Assembly: GCA_001972305.1 (NCBI GenBank)
Contig: BDDD01000378.1
Span: 72,996-136,995 of the forward strand
Direction of reading: 5' to 3'
DNA length: 64,000 nucleotides
Source: Cephalotus follicularis
Lineage: Eukaryota; Streptophyta; Magnoliopsida; Oxalidales; Cephalotaceae
Shown here: one piece after another, positions 1-10,461 of the stretch
Position numbering within the stretch: position 1 is the first letter of the stretch
How the letters are laid out: the number at the start of each line of letters is the position of its first letter
Position numbers and translations under genes: made by a program
The notes under the pieces: model-generated
The model's input: the letters and a program-made list of their open reading frames with translations, nothing else
Databases searched by the model: none
Told to the model about the DNA's origin: nothing

Positions 1-2
1 TA

Positions 3-182
3 TATAATTCACGTTTACATTTGTTTCCTGGGAAATTGAGATCTCGTTGGGATGGTCCGTATATTGTTACAAATGTTTTCTTACATGGTGTTTTTGAGAT
101 ATGTAAGCCAGGTACTGAAGATGTGTTCAAAGTAAATGGGCAAAGATTAAAGAAATTTTTAGAGTTCCGGTTGCACCGTTGA
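3..182 (+). pseudogene. pol: Athila-like pol, C-terminal end (partial)
   Basis: This is the last 59 codons of a Ty3/gypsy polyprotein, entering from the left edge and ending at TGA 180-182. The frame reads the integrase C-terminal block with the motif [19 protein letters not shown], which in plant Athila-like elements follows the DDE core. The same block occurs in the minus-strand element E near 18900-18990. The frame is open as far as it can be seen, so the upstream part could be intact or broken. Followed by about 460 bp of non-coding DNA and then a 3' LTR, the normal order for this lineage. Confidence 0.85.
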
Positions 183-641
183 AAGAGAAGTAGGATTTTA
201 TGGTATTGCGAATGCATATCTTGATTGGTCATTAATGGTTGAATAATAAAATAATTTGCTAAAAAGTTCCTTAATTGAGATGTGTTTTGATTCTAGAACT
301 TGGAACGAGATTATAAAGTTCAAGTATGAGGGTGTTCTATGAATTTTTTAGTATAGATACATTTAACCTGTTTTCAAAGTTTTGATGATCTGAATTTTGT
401 GTGTTTATTCGCTTGGAAAATACCCACGAGACAAAACTCGTCCACTAGGTCCACGTAGGGGTTTAACGGCTTGTTGCATAAGCTAAATGCAATCGTGATT
501 CCTACGAAAGTGAGTTAGGTTTTTGTTTATGTTTTTGTTTGTGTTTTTAGTTTTTATTTTTGGTGTTTGCATGTGTTTTCTTGTTTTTAGCTTTCTATTT
601 GGTTTGCTTGAGGACAAGCAAAGTCTAAGTATGGGGGTATT
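183..641 (+). other. post-pol non-coding region and polypurine tract of element A
   Basis: No usable reading frame. The stretch is T-rich, and about 200-580 is homologous in inverse orientation to 4952-5263 plus the start of 15433-16298 in element E, so both are 3' regions of one Athila-like family. The purine block TATGGGGGTATT at 630-641 directly precedes the LTR and is the likely polypurine tract for plus-strand priming. Some Athila elements carry an env-like gene here; none is visible. Confidence 0.7.
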
Positions 642-846
642 TGTTTAGCATAAAAATGTGCTGTTTTTAATGCATTATTTGTGATATTTTTATGCTTGGA
701 ATATACTACTTTGATTTTGTTATATTGATTTTCAGGTAAAGAGCAAAATGACCAAAGTGCAAGAATACTACCCAAAAGTGTGCAAAATTGGAGTTAAAAG
801 TGTAAAGATTAAAGAATGGAAAAATTTTGCAGAAAATAAACTAAAA

Positions 847-1146
847 GCGTCGACGCCTTTCATTCACATCGATGTCTCTTCTGGGTTTACATCAAAGAAG
901 TCGACGTCTTTGTATAGGGATCGACGTCTTTTCTGGAAAATGTAACTTACCTTCGAGAGCTATGAACAAGGGATCGACGTCTTTCATTAAAGGGATCGAC
1001 GTCTTTGAGCAAATTTGACCTGTAACTTTGGACCAGAAGACATCGACGTCTTTCAAATTAAGAGTCGACGTCTTTCACACGCATCTCAGTAAATCGCGAC
1101 TTTTACCTAAAGACATCGACGCCTTTCAGAAAGAAGTCGACGTCTT
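847..1146. repeat. TCGA-palindrome cluster in LTR A
   Basis: About ten copies of a degenerate palindrome centred on TCGA, such as GCGTCGACGCC (847), ACATCGATGTC (866) and AAGTCGACGTC (898), mostly followed by TTT. Spacing is irregular (about 10-50 bp), so this is not a simple tandem array. It lies upstream of the TATA box at 1233, where an LTR enhancer would be. Confidence 0.85.
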
Positions 1147-1232
1147 CCTCTGCAGCAGAAATAGAAAGATTAGATTTTTGCCATATTTTGTAACTAGGAT
1201 TGCTTTTATTCCGTTTTTGATCAACTTTGTAG

Positions 1233-1239
1233 TATATAA
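1233..1239 (+). promoter_or_regulatory. probable TATA box of LTR A
   Basis: TATATAA lies about 590 bp into the LTR and just downstream of the palindrome cluster. Position and context fit the U3/R border of a plant LTR. Function is inferred only. Confidence 0.5.
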
Positions 1240-1548
1240 GCAATGTTATTTCGACCAGATTACAGGTAAGTAGAATGTAGAGTAGTAGAAAGGCTGTAGA
1301 ACCCTAATTTCTCTTTGTCAATTTAGCTTTATTTTTACAATGTTTAGTAGCTAAACTTTATAAGGTTTTGGGGAAGAACAAAGTCTATATTGTTATTGTT
1401 TCAATTCCATCAATAAAAATCCTTGAATATTTGATTTGTTTTTCGATATTTCTGCCTTCGCACACACTTTGTCTGTCTGATTAAAATCCACAAACATCTT
1501 GTCGGTGAAGCTGAAAGTTGGCGAATAAATGGTGCTTAATTCAACGGA

Positions 1549-1702
1549 GTCTACTCATACGATTTGTCGCAACGAACACACTTCGTATAGACCTAGCATG
1601 TCTACTCATACGTCTTGCCGCCGCGTTTGCCGTACTTCGTATAGACCTAGCAGGTCTACTCATACGTCTTGTCATCACCGCCGCACTCCGTATAGACCTA
1701 GC
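1549..1702 (+). repeat. three-unit tandem repeat in LTR A
   Basis: Three head-to-tail units of about 50, 54 and 50 bp start at 1549, 1599 and 1653. Each begins GTCTACTCATACG and ends CGTATAGACCTAGC. Unit middles are diverged and C/G-rich. Overlapping short ORFs here on two frames are by-products of the repeat. Solo LTR L, of the same family, lacks it, so it arose or expanded in the A lineage. Confidence 0.8.
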
Positions 1703-2070
1703 TCTCGTTGTTTATCAAGGTATGATCGTTCAACTTCATGGAATTGTTCAATATAATCTATGGTGAGTTTCCATACCCTAAAACCGTTTCTTTATTATAT
1801 ATTCTCTTTACTTTTATTCATTGCATGCTTTATTTCTTTGTGTTTTAAATTCAACGTTTTTAATTATCAAAGTTTTAATTTCTTGTTTTATTTATTTATT
1901 TTACTTTGCATAATTAGGAGTAGTTTTTGATAGTTTATTTCAAATTTGGTATACTTCGCCTAGGTTGGATAAATTACAACTAGTTTACGTTTTCCTATGT
2001 TCGACCCGTTACTGCATGATCCGTGCACTTGCGGCTATAAATTCTAAAACATTCTTTTTAACAGTGAACA

Positions 2071-2110
2071 AGCCACATTTTAACGCACCAGGGTGCCAAA
2101 TCTAGCGGTT
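2071..2110. other. unresolved junction between LTR A and LTR fragment H
   Basis: About 40 bp that I cannot assign securely to the end of LTR A or the start of H. H would be expected to begin with TG and to be preceded by a copy of GCTAA (the bases at 4952-4956); neither is clear. This suggests a deletion joined the two elements here. Confidence 0.4.
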
Positions 2111-2424
2111 ATCATGCATACAACACATGCAAATCAATCCATTTTCACTCCAAATCATACCATGCATACAGGTTATGGAAGACCTCAATATGCATAGTTG
2201 CAATTCAACAATCATGCATTTCATCAAATGAACATCCAACATTTTTGAACTCAAAATACAAGTATATAGCCCCTACCTTTTGATCCCAAGTTAGGAACCG
2301 AAGGACCACCTCTTTAAGTCCCGGATCAGTGGCGTTTTGAGCTCCCTAGTGGCTCCGAGTCCAGGTTCGAGCTCCAAGTTCGAGCTTCCAAGTTCTTGCA
2401 CCAGTTCAAAAATGGAGAGTGTAA

Positions 2425-2448
2425 CTCTCTCTCTCTCTCTCTCTCTCT
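2425..2448. repeat. (CT)12 microsatellite
   Basis: A pure CT run in the leader-like part of LTR H. The equivalent part of LTRs of B and K is also CT/GA-rich, so the microsatellite probably grew from a conserved pyrimidine tract. Confidence 0.95.
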
Positions 2449-2908
2449 GTTTCTTTCTTTTTCGGGCGTCGAAGGAAGGAGATGAGAGATGTGTCTTTAT
2501 GGAGTTTCCCTCTCTCTCTTCCCTCACGCAAGCCAGGTGCCATGTGCCTTTCTCTCTGCTCTCTCTACTGTTCAACGCATAGAGAAGAGATAAAGCATCT
2601 CACATGTGCCTTATGTCAGTGCTTTGTCTTATTCTACCAACAGTTTAGGCGTCAATGCCTACGAAGCGCGCGACGCGTTGACTCTCTTCCCTTGGCTAAT
2701 AGGCTCCATGAACCGTGTTAGCGCCTACCTCTTTGTTTTCCCCTATATAGGCGTCGACGCTATCTCTTGGTGTCAACGCCTTAAGGAAAAATTGTAATGA
2801 CCGGAAATTTTGTTAAAGTTATTGTTTATGGAAATATGGTTGCTATAAGTGTTGTATTGCATGTTTTGGAGTATGTTTTGGTTTCATGCGGTGTTAAAAG
2901 CGTTGAAA

Positions 2909-3170
2909 GCGTCGACTGTCTCATTTAAAGCGTCGACGGTTAGTCTGTGTTATGTGATAAATGCCCCGAGCGTCGACTGATTCTACACACAGAACGTTTT
3001 AGCTTAAGCACAGACAGTTTGTTAAAAGCAGCGACGCTTATGCATTTAAACCAACGACAATTATTTCCTTTTTCATCGACGGTTTAAGCCTCATTTTCTT
3101 TGTTAAATGCGTTCAACCGGTGACGCTTAGTGGTTAGCAGCAGCGCTTTGAGGTTAAAGCATCGACGCTT
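2909..3170. repeat. TCGA-palindrome cluster in LTR I
   Basis: Five TCGA-centred copies of the GCGTCGACTG / GCGTCGACGG / CATCGACGCTT type, plus decayed relatives (GCAGCGACGCTT, GGTGACGCTTAG). The arms here favour GCG...CGC over the GACGTC arms of LTR A. The cluster lies upstream of TATAAATA at 3427, as in other LTRs of the window. Confidence 0.75.
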
Positions 3171-3426
3171 TATGTTCAAACTTCAACGCTTTAAGAAATA
3201 ACCTTGGATGCGCCGGCGCATCTCATTTTTTTGTCATTTTGTGAATTAATTATATTAATTATGGACAGATGTCAAGCAATGGACTGTAGAGTTAAGATAT
3301 TTTACCTGACTATTATTATTCTAAAATAAAAAAAAATGACAAGTGTCATTATTTTGGGGGAAGAGAAGCACATGGGCGGCAGCAGAACGTGGATGGCGTA
3401 AAACCTTACAGACTAAGTTACTCTCC

Positions 3427-3434
3427 TATAAATA
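3427..3434 (+). promoter_or_regulatory. probable TATA box of LTR I
   Basis: TATAAATA, followed about 30 bp later by an almost pure purine (GA) tract at 3464-3550. This order (palindromes, TATA, purine or pyrimidine leader, AAGGTAAGG) recurs in related LTRs. Function inferred. Confidence 0.6.
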
Positions 3435-4951
3435 CGGAGGTAACTTCTGCAAAAAAATTATTGAGAAGGAGAGAAAAGAAGGAAAAGAAGGAGAGAAAGA
3501 AGGAGAGAAAGAAAGAGAGGGAAGAGGAGAGAAGAGAAAAGAAGGAGAATCCTACTTAGATTTCAGTGTAGAAATTATTTCAGTGTAGGAAATGAGGGAG
3601 GGAGAATAAAGCAAGGTAAGGAAAATTCTATTTTTTTATGCCAAAGTATGCTCTGTTATTTCTGGAATTTATGCAGCAGATTGTTTTAATCATAACTTTC
3701 TCGTTTCTTGATGAAAATTCAAATGGTTGGCTGTTCTGAAAATTTTAATATATCTTCTACAATTGTTATGTTTCCTATATTTTGAATTTCTACCAATTTC
3801 TTGATGAAATTCTATGTTTAAAATTACTGCTCATGTTCTGCTGCCAAATGGAACATGCAAATTTAAAAATTTATTTTAGTTTCGTTTCTCAATAAAAAAT
3901 TATGATACAGTTGAAATGTCTATTGTTTTCATTTTCTCTGAAAATGAATATTTTTTTTTTGAATACCTTGAGCTGATTACTCAAAGTATTAAGAAATGAT
4001 TTTCTTTTACAAAATAAGAAAAGGTAATGAACTGAGATGAACAACTATTGGATTGCGATCCAATAGGGATTAATGTTATGACCAGAGAGTGCTCTCGGAC
4101 ATGCATGTGATGTGAGGATAGTAATCGGGGAGTGCACAATACCCCGGTGAAGCATGGTTCAGTTGGGTTCTTTAAGTTTATATAACCCCTCAATATTTAT
4201 GAAATGTTCTGATTCATGAGATATGATCAGAAAAGAAATGAATGTGAAATGTGTTGGTTTTATAAAATATACCACAAAATGAATTTCATTGATGTTGTGT
4301 TACGATAATTCTTACTAAGCTATTTTGATGCTCACTCCTTTCAATGTTTTTGTTTTCAACTAAAATTTTTCCAAGAAGCTGTTGAACGTGGATTTCGAGC
4401 TTCAGCAGAAGTTCGTAAAAAGGAATTTTGAGAAGAAATTACATTTTGCATAAACTGTTTTATCATGTAATGAGTTTAAATTTTCCGTTGTGTAATGTGT
4501 AATGTCAGACGTTGACGATGATCATAATAGTATATGATGTTTTCATATAAGAATATGATATCTTGATGTTTAGTGTGGAATTGTAAGACATATAAGAATT
4601 ATGAGAAGTTAATGAAAAATGGTAGCCATAAGTTAGATTGTTAAAATGGTTAAAGGTTTCACCCCCCACGTAACGCACAGATTCCTCGAGGCTCACTTTG
4701 AGCATGAGGTGAACTCGGATCTAGGGCATTACAAAAAGCCTTAAGCGAGCCTCATGTTCCTTCTCATCAACGCCATATTTTGGAGTCAACGCTCAAGCGT
4801 CTTTGCCTTATGAAATTTCCAGTTCAACACATCCTTTAACACTTTCTATCCAATCTCAACATTATAAGCAGAAACCATAATTCCCATTAATTTTTCATAA
4901 AATTACAATGAGAAATACAATAGTACATAAATGAAAATTCCGAGCGTTACA

Positions 4952-5263
4952 GCTAAACACAAGAACACAAAAACTAAAACTAAAACAACAAACATAAACA
5001 AAAAAAATTAACTCACTTTCGTAGGAATCACGATTGCATTTAGCATATGCAACAAGCCGTTAAACCCCTACGTAGCCCCAGTGGACGAGTTTTGTCTCGC
5101 GAGTGATTTCCAGTGAAAAAACACACAAAATTCAGTTCAACAAAACTTTGACAATAGGCAAAATGTATCTCTACTTAAAAATTCATAGAACACCCCCATA
5201 CGTGAATTTTATTATCTCGTTCCAAGTTCTAGAATCAAAACACATCTCAACTAAGGAGCTTTC
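4952..5263 (-). other. E: 3' non-coding segment, distal part
   Basis: Reverse complement of 300-590 in element A with moderate divergence, including the block around CGTAGGAATCACGATTGC. It joins LTR H at 4951/4952 and chromovirus B at 5263/5264. The last five bases, CTTTC, are the left TSD copy of B. Confidence 0.8.
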
Positions 5264-7979
5264 TATCACACCCCGTTTTCCAAGAAGGCAACATTAAAGC
5301 GGTAAGGCAATCAACACAACATAATTCAGCTTATGCGATATTACGTATAAACAAAAACCTTCAGTAGCAGAAGCAATAACATGAAATAAGCTGAATTTAA
5401 ATATGTATCATACATCCCATACTACATGATACCCACAAAGTTTATATAAAACCTAACATCATTGTCGATCACCCATAAACGAGCGTGATAATACAATACG
5501 AAATAAAAAAAAAACCACGTTACAATAATCCAATTAACATAGTCATTGTCCATTAATCTAGTACATTAAATAAGAGAAACAACTCAGTCTTCTCCTTAAG
5601 TCTCCTTGCATGCTCCATATCAAATGCCACTCCATCAATCTGTTACAGTAGGGGTTAGCCTGTGTCCTCACTCGGCTAAGTGAATAAACTCATAAATGCA
5701 ATTCGAGGTATATGATAATGAGTATCATGAATGAATGCATTATGATGCAGTACAGTATATATATCGTAGTGTATACATGTAGAAAGTATATGCATGTTCA
5801 CAGTACAGGTATAACCTCGTAAGGCTACATCAACACAAGCAGTAAGTATGTCCCAAAAGGAGCCAGACAAACAAGTCGTCATGACCGTCGTCACCTCCTG
5901 GCCCCAACGTCATGCAATCTTACCCCATCCCCGTTTGCGAACGGTTTGGGGCAAGTCCTCCGTACAGGTTGCTTAGCATGACGGCTAAACAATCAACAGG
6001 TTATCAGCACAACGGCTAATAATCAACAAGCACAAACACCGTACAGTACAAGTCAAGCAATAAAATATAATTACTTGATCAAATATATTTGTTTAAAATA
6101 TATTACTCCGTTCTCAGGTTGTAATAAGTTATAAAACTTAAAACAATACAGTTTGATTGTGTAACCAATCCTTTAAACATTTCTCCGTCTTTGGAAAATA
6201 CTTTCCCCGATCATTTGAAAAAATATATATATATTTGGCAAATATACATTTTCGTACAATTAATGATTATAATAATCATGGAAGCTTTTCAAAATGGTTA
6301 ACACATTTTAGCAATAAACCACAATGCAATTCATAGTACAGTAATAATGCAAACATATGCTCAGAATGCATCTAGGATCGTTTGTAGAGTCGTTTCGGGT
6401 CTAACGGGCCCCATTCGAGTGAAACTTTTCCAACCAGGGGGATAAGCGTCGATGCTTATCCCCAAGGCGTCGACGTCTTTTACCCTAAGGCGCCAACATT
6501 TCATGCAGTTATTCCCAGGCGTTTTTGGACCAAAGACATCAATGCTTTTCAAAAGACGTCGATGTCTTTACGATACCAGGAGGTATCAGTTCACGAATCT
6601 TGATTCTAGGGGGAATAATCCGGCCCTTAAACCTTCATATAAGCAAAACTCACCCTCTCAAAGTGTAAGGCATGTTACTGGTTATCAGGATATGTAACAA
6701 GAACATCAATTCATGAATAAACATGCAACCACAAGTGGGTAATTCACCATCTACAGTAATCACTACTGTTCTGCAAATACCCAGAAAAGGCGTCAATGTT
6801 TTTACTCAAACATCGGTGTCTTTCGCATTCACACATGAAGACATCGACGTCTTTGTGTAGGCGTCGATGTCTATTTAACCCAGAACGTCATTTCCATTGT
6901 TTTAACACCCCAGGCTATTACCAAACCATCCATTACACAAACCAGTTCGAATATTCATGTAAATTACACATGCATGGTTACTCCGTACATCACAGTAGTC
7001 ATCACAACAAATCGAGAGATTTCAATTCATCCATTTACATGCAATTCATCAATGGCATATCATTATCTTAAAACTCAAAATGCATGTATAAGAATCATCA
7101 CTTTCCCCTACCTTGTTGTTCCAAGTTAGGAACTAGAAAGTCCACTTCTTTGTGTTCCAAGGGTTGTTCACAGCAGCTCCAAACTCGTCCCAAGTTGCAA
7201 TCCCAGGAGGTCCAAGCTCCAAGTGCTCAACAATGGTGGTTCTATCCTCTCTCTTTCTTTCTCTATTCTATCTCTTCTCTCACAGTGTTTAGCTGAGGAA
7301 GAAGGGAAGGAAGAGGGGTTTTATGCTAACAGAAATCCTCCCTTTTTTTTCTCTTGTTTCACATGCATCCACACACATCCGTGTCCTCCTCTCTCCTTTC
7401 TGTTTTTGGCTCTCTTCCCATTTTTCTTCTGCAGGTTGCAGGTGAAGAGATGGCACATCCCTTTGCATGCACCAGGTGAGGAACACGTTTTGGAGCATGC
7501 CTGGAAACACACCAGCATGATCAACACGTCGCATTGTGCATGTCAAGATGCCTGGATGATGCCTCAAACGTTTCCCCATTGCATGTTATTCTGTCAATGT
7601 ATAACGTGACAGATGTTCTTTTCAAAGACGTCGACGTCTTTCCTTAGACGTCGATGTCTTTTCCTCTTTCATAAGAGGGTGTCGATGTCTTCACCTACAT
7701 CGACGTGCATGTACATGCATTCACGTGCTCCCTTCTTCCCATATGCGTCGACGTCTTTCCAAAGACATCGACGTGTTTATTCCATAACTGTGCCATTTTG
7801 CCTCTAATTGCATTATTTAACATTTCTTTAACATCCCAAACATTCCCTCTTCCAAAATCTAACCTTTTAAATTTCAAAAAGCATCATCTAAGTCAGAAAT
7901 TATGCCATTCTCATTAATTCAATAATAAGATTACACTTTAATATGGAATGTTACAATAACAAAAATTTCGGGGGTTACA
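5264..7979 (-). repeat. 3' LTR of B
   Basis: Plus-strand limits are TATCACACCCCG (the expected TG has become TA) and GGGGTTACA. It aligns end to end with 12697-15432. It has TCGA-palindrome clusters in three blocks, a pyrimidine-rich stretch at about 7240-7430 and the CCCCTACCTT block at 7107-7116 (minus-strand donor-like AAGGTAGGGG). No clear TATA box found. An open frame on + at 7223-7609 exists in both LTRs, but its composition does not suggest a gene. Confidence 0.95.
6447..7775. repeat. TCGA-palindrome clusters in B 3' LTR
   Basis: Three blocks: 6447-6572 (GCGTCGATGC, GCGTCGACGTC, ACGTCGATGTC and a decayed ACATCAATGC), 6789-6873, and 7624-7775 (six copies, including the 18-bp perfect palindrome AAAGACGTCGACGTCTTT). 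About eleven TCGA-centred copies in all. The third block lies within 360 bp of the LTR start (minus sense), in the expected enhancer region; the other two lie downstream. Confidence 0.85.
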
Positions 7980-7991
7980 TCCACCCCTCCT
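7980..7991 (-). promoter_or_regulatory. polypurine tract of B
   Basis: On minus AGGAGGGGTGGA immediately precedes the 3' LTR start TGTAACCCC. It has the standard place and composition for plus-strand priming. Element F has GGGGGGGTGGA in the same place. Confidence 0.85.
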
Positions 7992-8024
7992 TCAAGAAAT
8001 TTCCTCTTCAAAATTAGCACAATA

Positions 8025-8546
8025 CTAAAACAAATGCGGGTAACGTTCTCGAATATCATCCTCACGTTCCTAAGTCGCTTCATCCGGCCGATGAAATTGC
8101 CACTGAACCTTTACTATCAGAATGGTTCAGTTCCTCAATACTTGTGTCTTCCAATCCAAGATTCTCATGCGTGACTCCTCGCAGGAAAGATCATCCCTTA
8201 CCGTAACCAAGTCATAATCCAGGACATGTGATGGATCTCGGATATAACCTCGTAGCATCGATACATGGAAGACATCATGTACGCCCGACAAGGTAGGAGG
8301 CAAGGCTAGCTAATAAGCTACCTCCCCAACCATTTCCAGAGCCTCAAAAGGACCAATATAGCGTGGCGCTAACTTGCCCTTCTTCCCGAATCTTTGCACC
8401 CCTTTCCACGGAGATACTTTTAAAAACACATAATCTCCAACATTGAAGGTTAAAGGCCTTCTCTTCACACTGTCGACATAGCTCTTCTGCAGACTCTGTG
8501 CTGCTAGCAACTCCTCTTTGATGAACTTGACTTTCTTCGAAGTCTC
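8025..8546 (-). pseudogene. pol: B: integrase C-terminus and chromodomain-like tail
   Basis: Carries the GPF/Y-type block GPFEALEMVGEVAY and the DVFHVSMLRGY block, then a tail ending in IRERYPHLF and a TAG stop at 8025-8027. This tail is the short chromodomain-like end of Tekay/Del elements, thought to guide insertion to particular chromatin. In-frame stops interrupt it near 8308, and others fall in the tail. Element F (37233-37664) carries a cleaner version. Confidence 0.8.
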
Positions 8547-9323
8547 CTACACCAAATCCGACCCAAGCAATGGTCGTTCACCAACCTCGTCCCAACAGAC
8601 GGGTGACCTACACTTCCTCCCATACAGTGCCTCGCATGGAGCCATACCAATACTCGCGTGATAGCTGTTATTATAGGAAAACTCTATCAGAGAGATATGG
8701 TCTTCCCAGGTCTCAGCAAAATCGATCACATAAGCCCGAAGCATATCCTCCAAGGTTTGGATGGTACGCTCTGACTGTCCATCTGTTTGAGGGTGAAAAG
8801 CAGTACTGAGCTTCAATCTCGTTCCGAAGGCTGTCTGGAATCTCTTCCAGAAGTTGGAAGTGAAGATCGAATCCCTATCGCGAACGATGCTCACCGAAAC
8901 ACCGTGGAGTCTCACAATTTCCTTCACATATAATCGAGCCAACTTGCTCGATGAATCAGTGACGTGTGTAGGCAAAAAGTGTGCTGATTTGGTGAGTCTA
9001 TCAACAATAACCCACACAGCATTATGACGGTGCCTAGTCAGTGGAAATCCAGAAACAAAGTCCATCGTGATGTGTTCCCATTTCCACTCTGCCACTGGTA
9101 ATGACTGCAACAGTCCTGCCGGTTTCTGGTGTTCGGCCTTGACCCTCTGGCAACTCAAACACTTCGCGACATATTCGGCAATTTCGCGCTTCATGTCGGG
9201 CCACCAGTAAGTCTTCTTCATATCTTGGTACATTTTGGTGCTACCGGGATGGATACTGTATCGGGAGTTATGAGCCCCATAAAGTAACTCACTCTTCAGC
9301 TCGCTATCATTCGAAAGACACAC
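8547..9323 (-). pseudogene. pol: B: integrase zinc finger and DDE core
   Basis: Open for 258 codons. The C-C half of the HHCC zinc finger (CLSCQRVK) is followed by the DDE core: Asp in ITMDFVSGF, Asp in the VRDRD block, and the FHPQTDGQSERTIQ block with the Glu. It would cut target DNA and join the element's ends. This is the best preserved part of B; stops flank it on both sides (9324 and 8544), so full-length pol cannot be made. Confidence 0.9.
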
Positions 9324-10461
9324 CCGTCCCCGAAATCTCAGAATACCATCAGCGTGTACTCAAAATCGGACTCTGAATTCAGATTCTCTCGAATCTGCTG
9401 CAATTCGGGATCATGCGGTTGTGCATCCCCTATGTGGTCGAGTAACACAGGCCATACTGCATGTCGGCCAGAAAAATCCCCGGTGACTGATTAAACGGAG
9501 ACCACTCTTAGAAGTCTTCTAACATCTTCCATTGCGACACCATTGTACTGGCAACCATAGCCTTGGGACTCAAGGCATCAGCGACCACATTTGCTTTTCC
9601 TGGGTGGTACTGAATACTGCAATCATAATCGTTAAAGAATTCTACCCACCTACATTGCCTCATGTTTAGTGTGTCCTGACAGAACAGGTACCTCAAACTC
9701 TTATGATCAGTAAAGATCTGAAACTACGCCCCATAAAGATAGTGCCTCCACTTATGAAGAGCGAAGATAATAGCTACAAGTTCAAGGTCATGAGTCGGGT
9801 AGTTTTCTTCATAAGGCTTCAGCTTCCTGGAAGCATAAGCGATTACCCTTCCTCGCTGCATCAGCATGTAGCCCAAGCCCTTACCCGATGCATCACTATA
9901 GACTACAAAGCCCTCATTACCCTCAGGTAATGCCAACATAGGAGAGGAAACTAACCAATCTTTCAGTTCATGGAAACTAGCTTCACAATCTTCGTCCCAG
10001 ACAAACAAGGTCTTCTTCTGGGTTAGTCTAGTCAAGGGCTCGGCTATCCTTGAAAATTTCTGGATAAACCTCCTGTAATACCCCGCCAAGCCAAGAAAAC
10101 TGCGTACCTCCGTTACATTCTTCGGTTATGGCCAATCTTGTACCACCTCTGTCTTTGACGGATCCAACGCTAAGCCCTCTCTGGATACAATGTGACCAAG
10201 AAAGATCACACGGTCAAGCCAAAATTCACACTTACTGAATTTGTCATACATCTGCTACTCTCGGAGAATCTGCAAAACCAACCTCAAATGGCAAGCATGC
10301 TCCTCCTCACTCCTTGAGTATACTAGTACGTCGTCAATAAACACAATGACAAAGTGGTCCAGGTACGGTCAAAACACATCATTCATTAATGACATGAACG
10401 CAGCCGGTGCATTGGTAACACCAAAAGGCATCAAGAGGAACTCGTAGTGACCATACCTTGT
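9324..10461 (-). pseudogene. pol: B: RT C-terminal half and RNase H
   Basis: Includes the RT active site in FIDDVLVYS (about 10318-10347), the FLGHIVS block, YRRFIQKFS, and RNase H with [10 protein letters not shown] and DHKSLRYLF, ending at [10 protein letters not shown] near 9560. Stops fall near 10090 (end of palm/connection), 9723 and between 10240 and 10461, mainly TAG or TGA where the family has Trp, Gln or Arg. This pattern fits deamination of methylated cytosines. Confidence 0.85.

Larger units (their letters stand above)
642..2070 (+). mobile_element. 3' LTR of Athila-like element A
   Basis: The left end TGTTTAGCATAA follows the polypurine tract. The right end (..GTGAACA) was placed by aligning the last 60 bp with solo LTR L (48177-49685), whose ends are fixed by a TSD. 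Both share the start (TG..AGCATAA), a TTTTTATGCTTGGAA block and a CTTTGATT..TTTCAGGTAA block. Length about 1.43 kb against 1.51 kb for L. It holds a cluster of TCGA palindromes, a TATA box and a three-unit tandem repeat. No TSD can be tested because the left end of A is outside the window. Confidence 0.75.
2793..4733 (+). mobile_element. solo LTR I
   Basis: Starts TGTAATGACCGG and ends GGGCATTACA, proper TG...CA termini, inside LTR H whose sequence resumes on the other side. Flanks are AAAAT (2788-2792) and AAAAG (4734-4738), a 5-bp TSD with one mismatch. No gag, pol, primer site or second LTR is present, so this is a solo LTR of 1941 bp. Plus orientation is inferred from TATAAATA at 3427 and the splice-donor-like GCAAGGTAAGG at 3611, both also present in sense in chromovirus LTRs. 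Confidence 0.8.
2111..4951 (-). mobile_element. LTR fragment H (minus), split by solo LTR I
   Basis: Segments 2111-2792 and 4734-4951 together form the 5' half of a chromovirus-type LTR read on minus. The start is TGTAACGCTCGG (minus, at 4951) and the order of blocks parallels the LTRs of element B: palindromes near the LTR start, a CT/GA tract, then the CCCCTACCTT..AAGTTAGGAAC block (2271-2298). The other LTR end is missing at 2071-2110. The LTR sits in the 3' region of E. It was later split by LTR I. TATATAG near 2744 (minus) may be its TATA box. Confidence 0.65.

Noticed and set aside
3424..3600. Purine-rich stretch as a polypurine tract or coding Glu/Lys-rich gene (ORF 3343-3588)
   Set aside because: It lies in the middle of solo LTR I after a TATA box, not before an LTR start. 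The ORF is a low-complexity translation of the GA tract.
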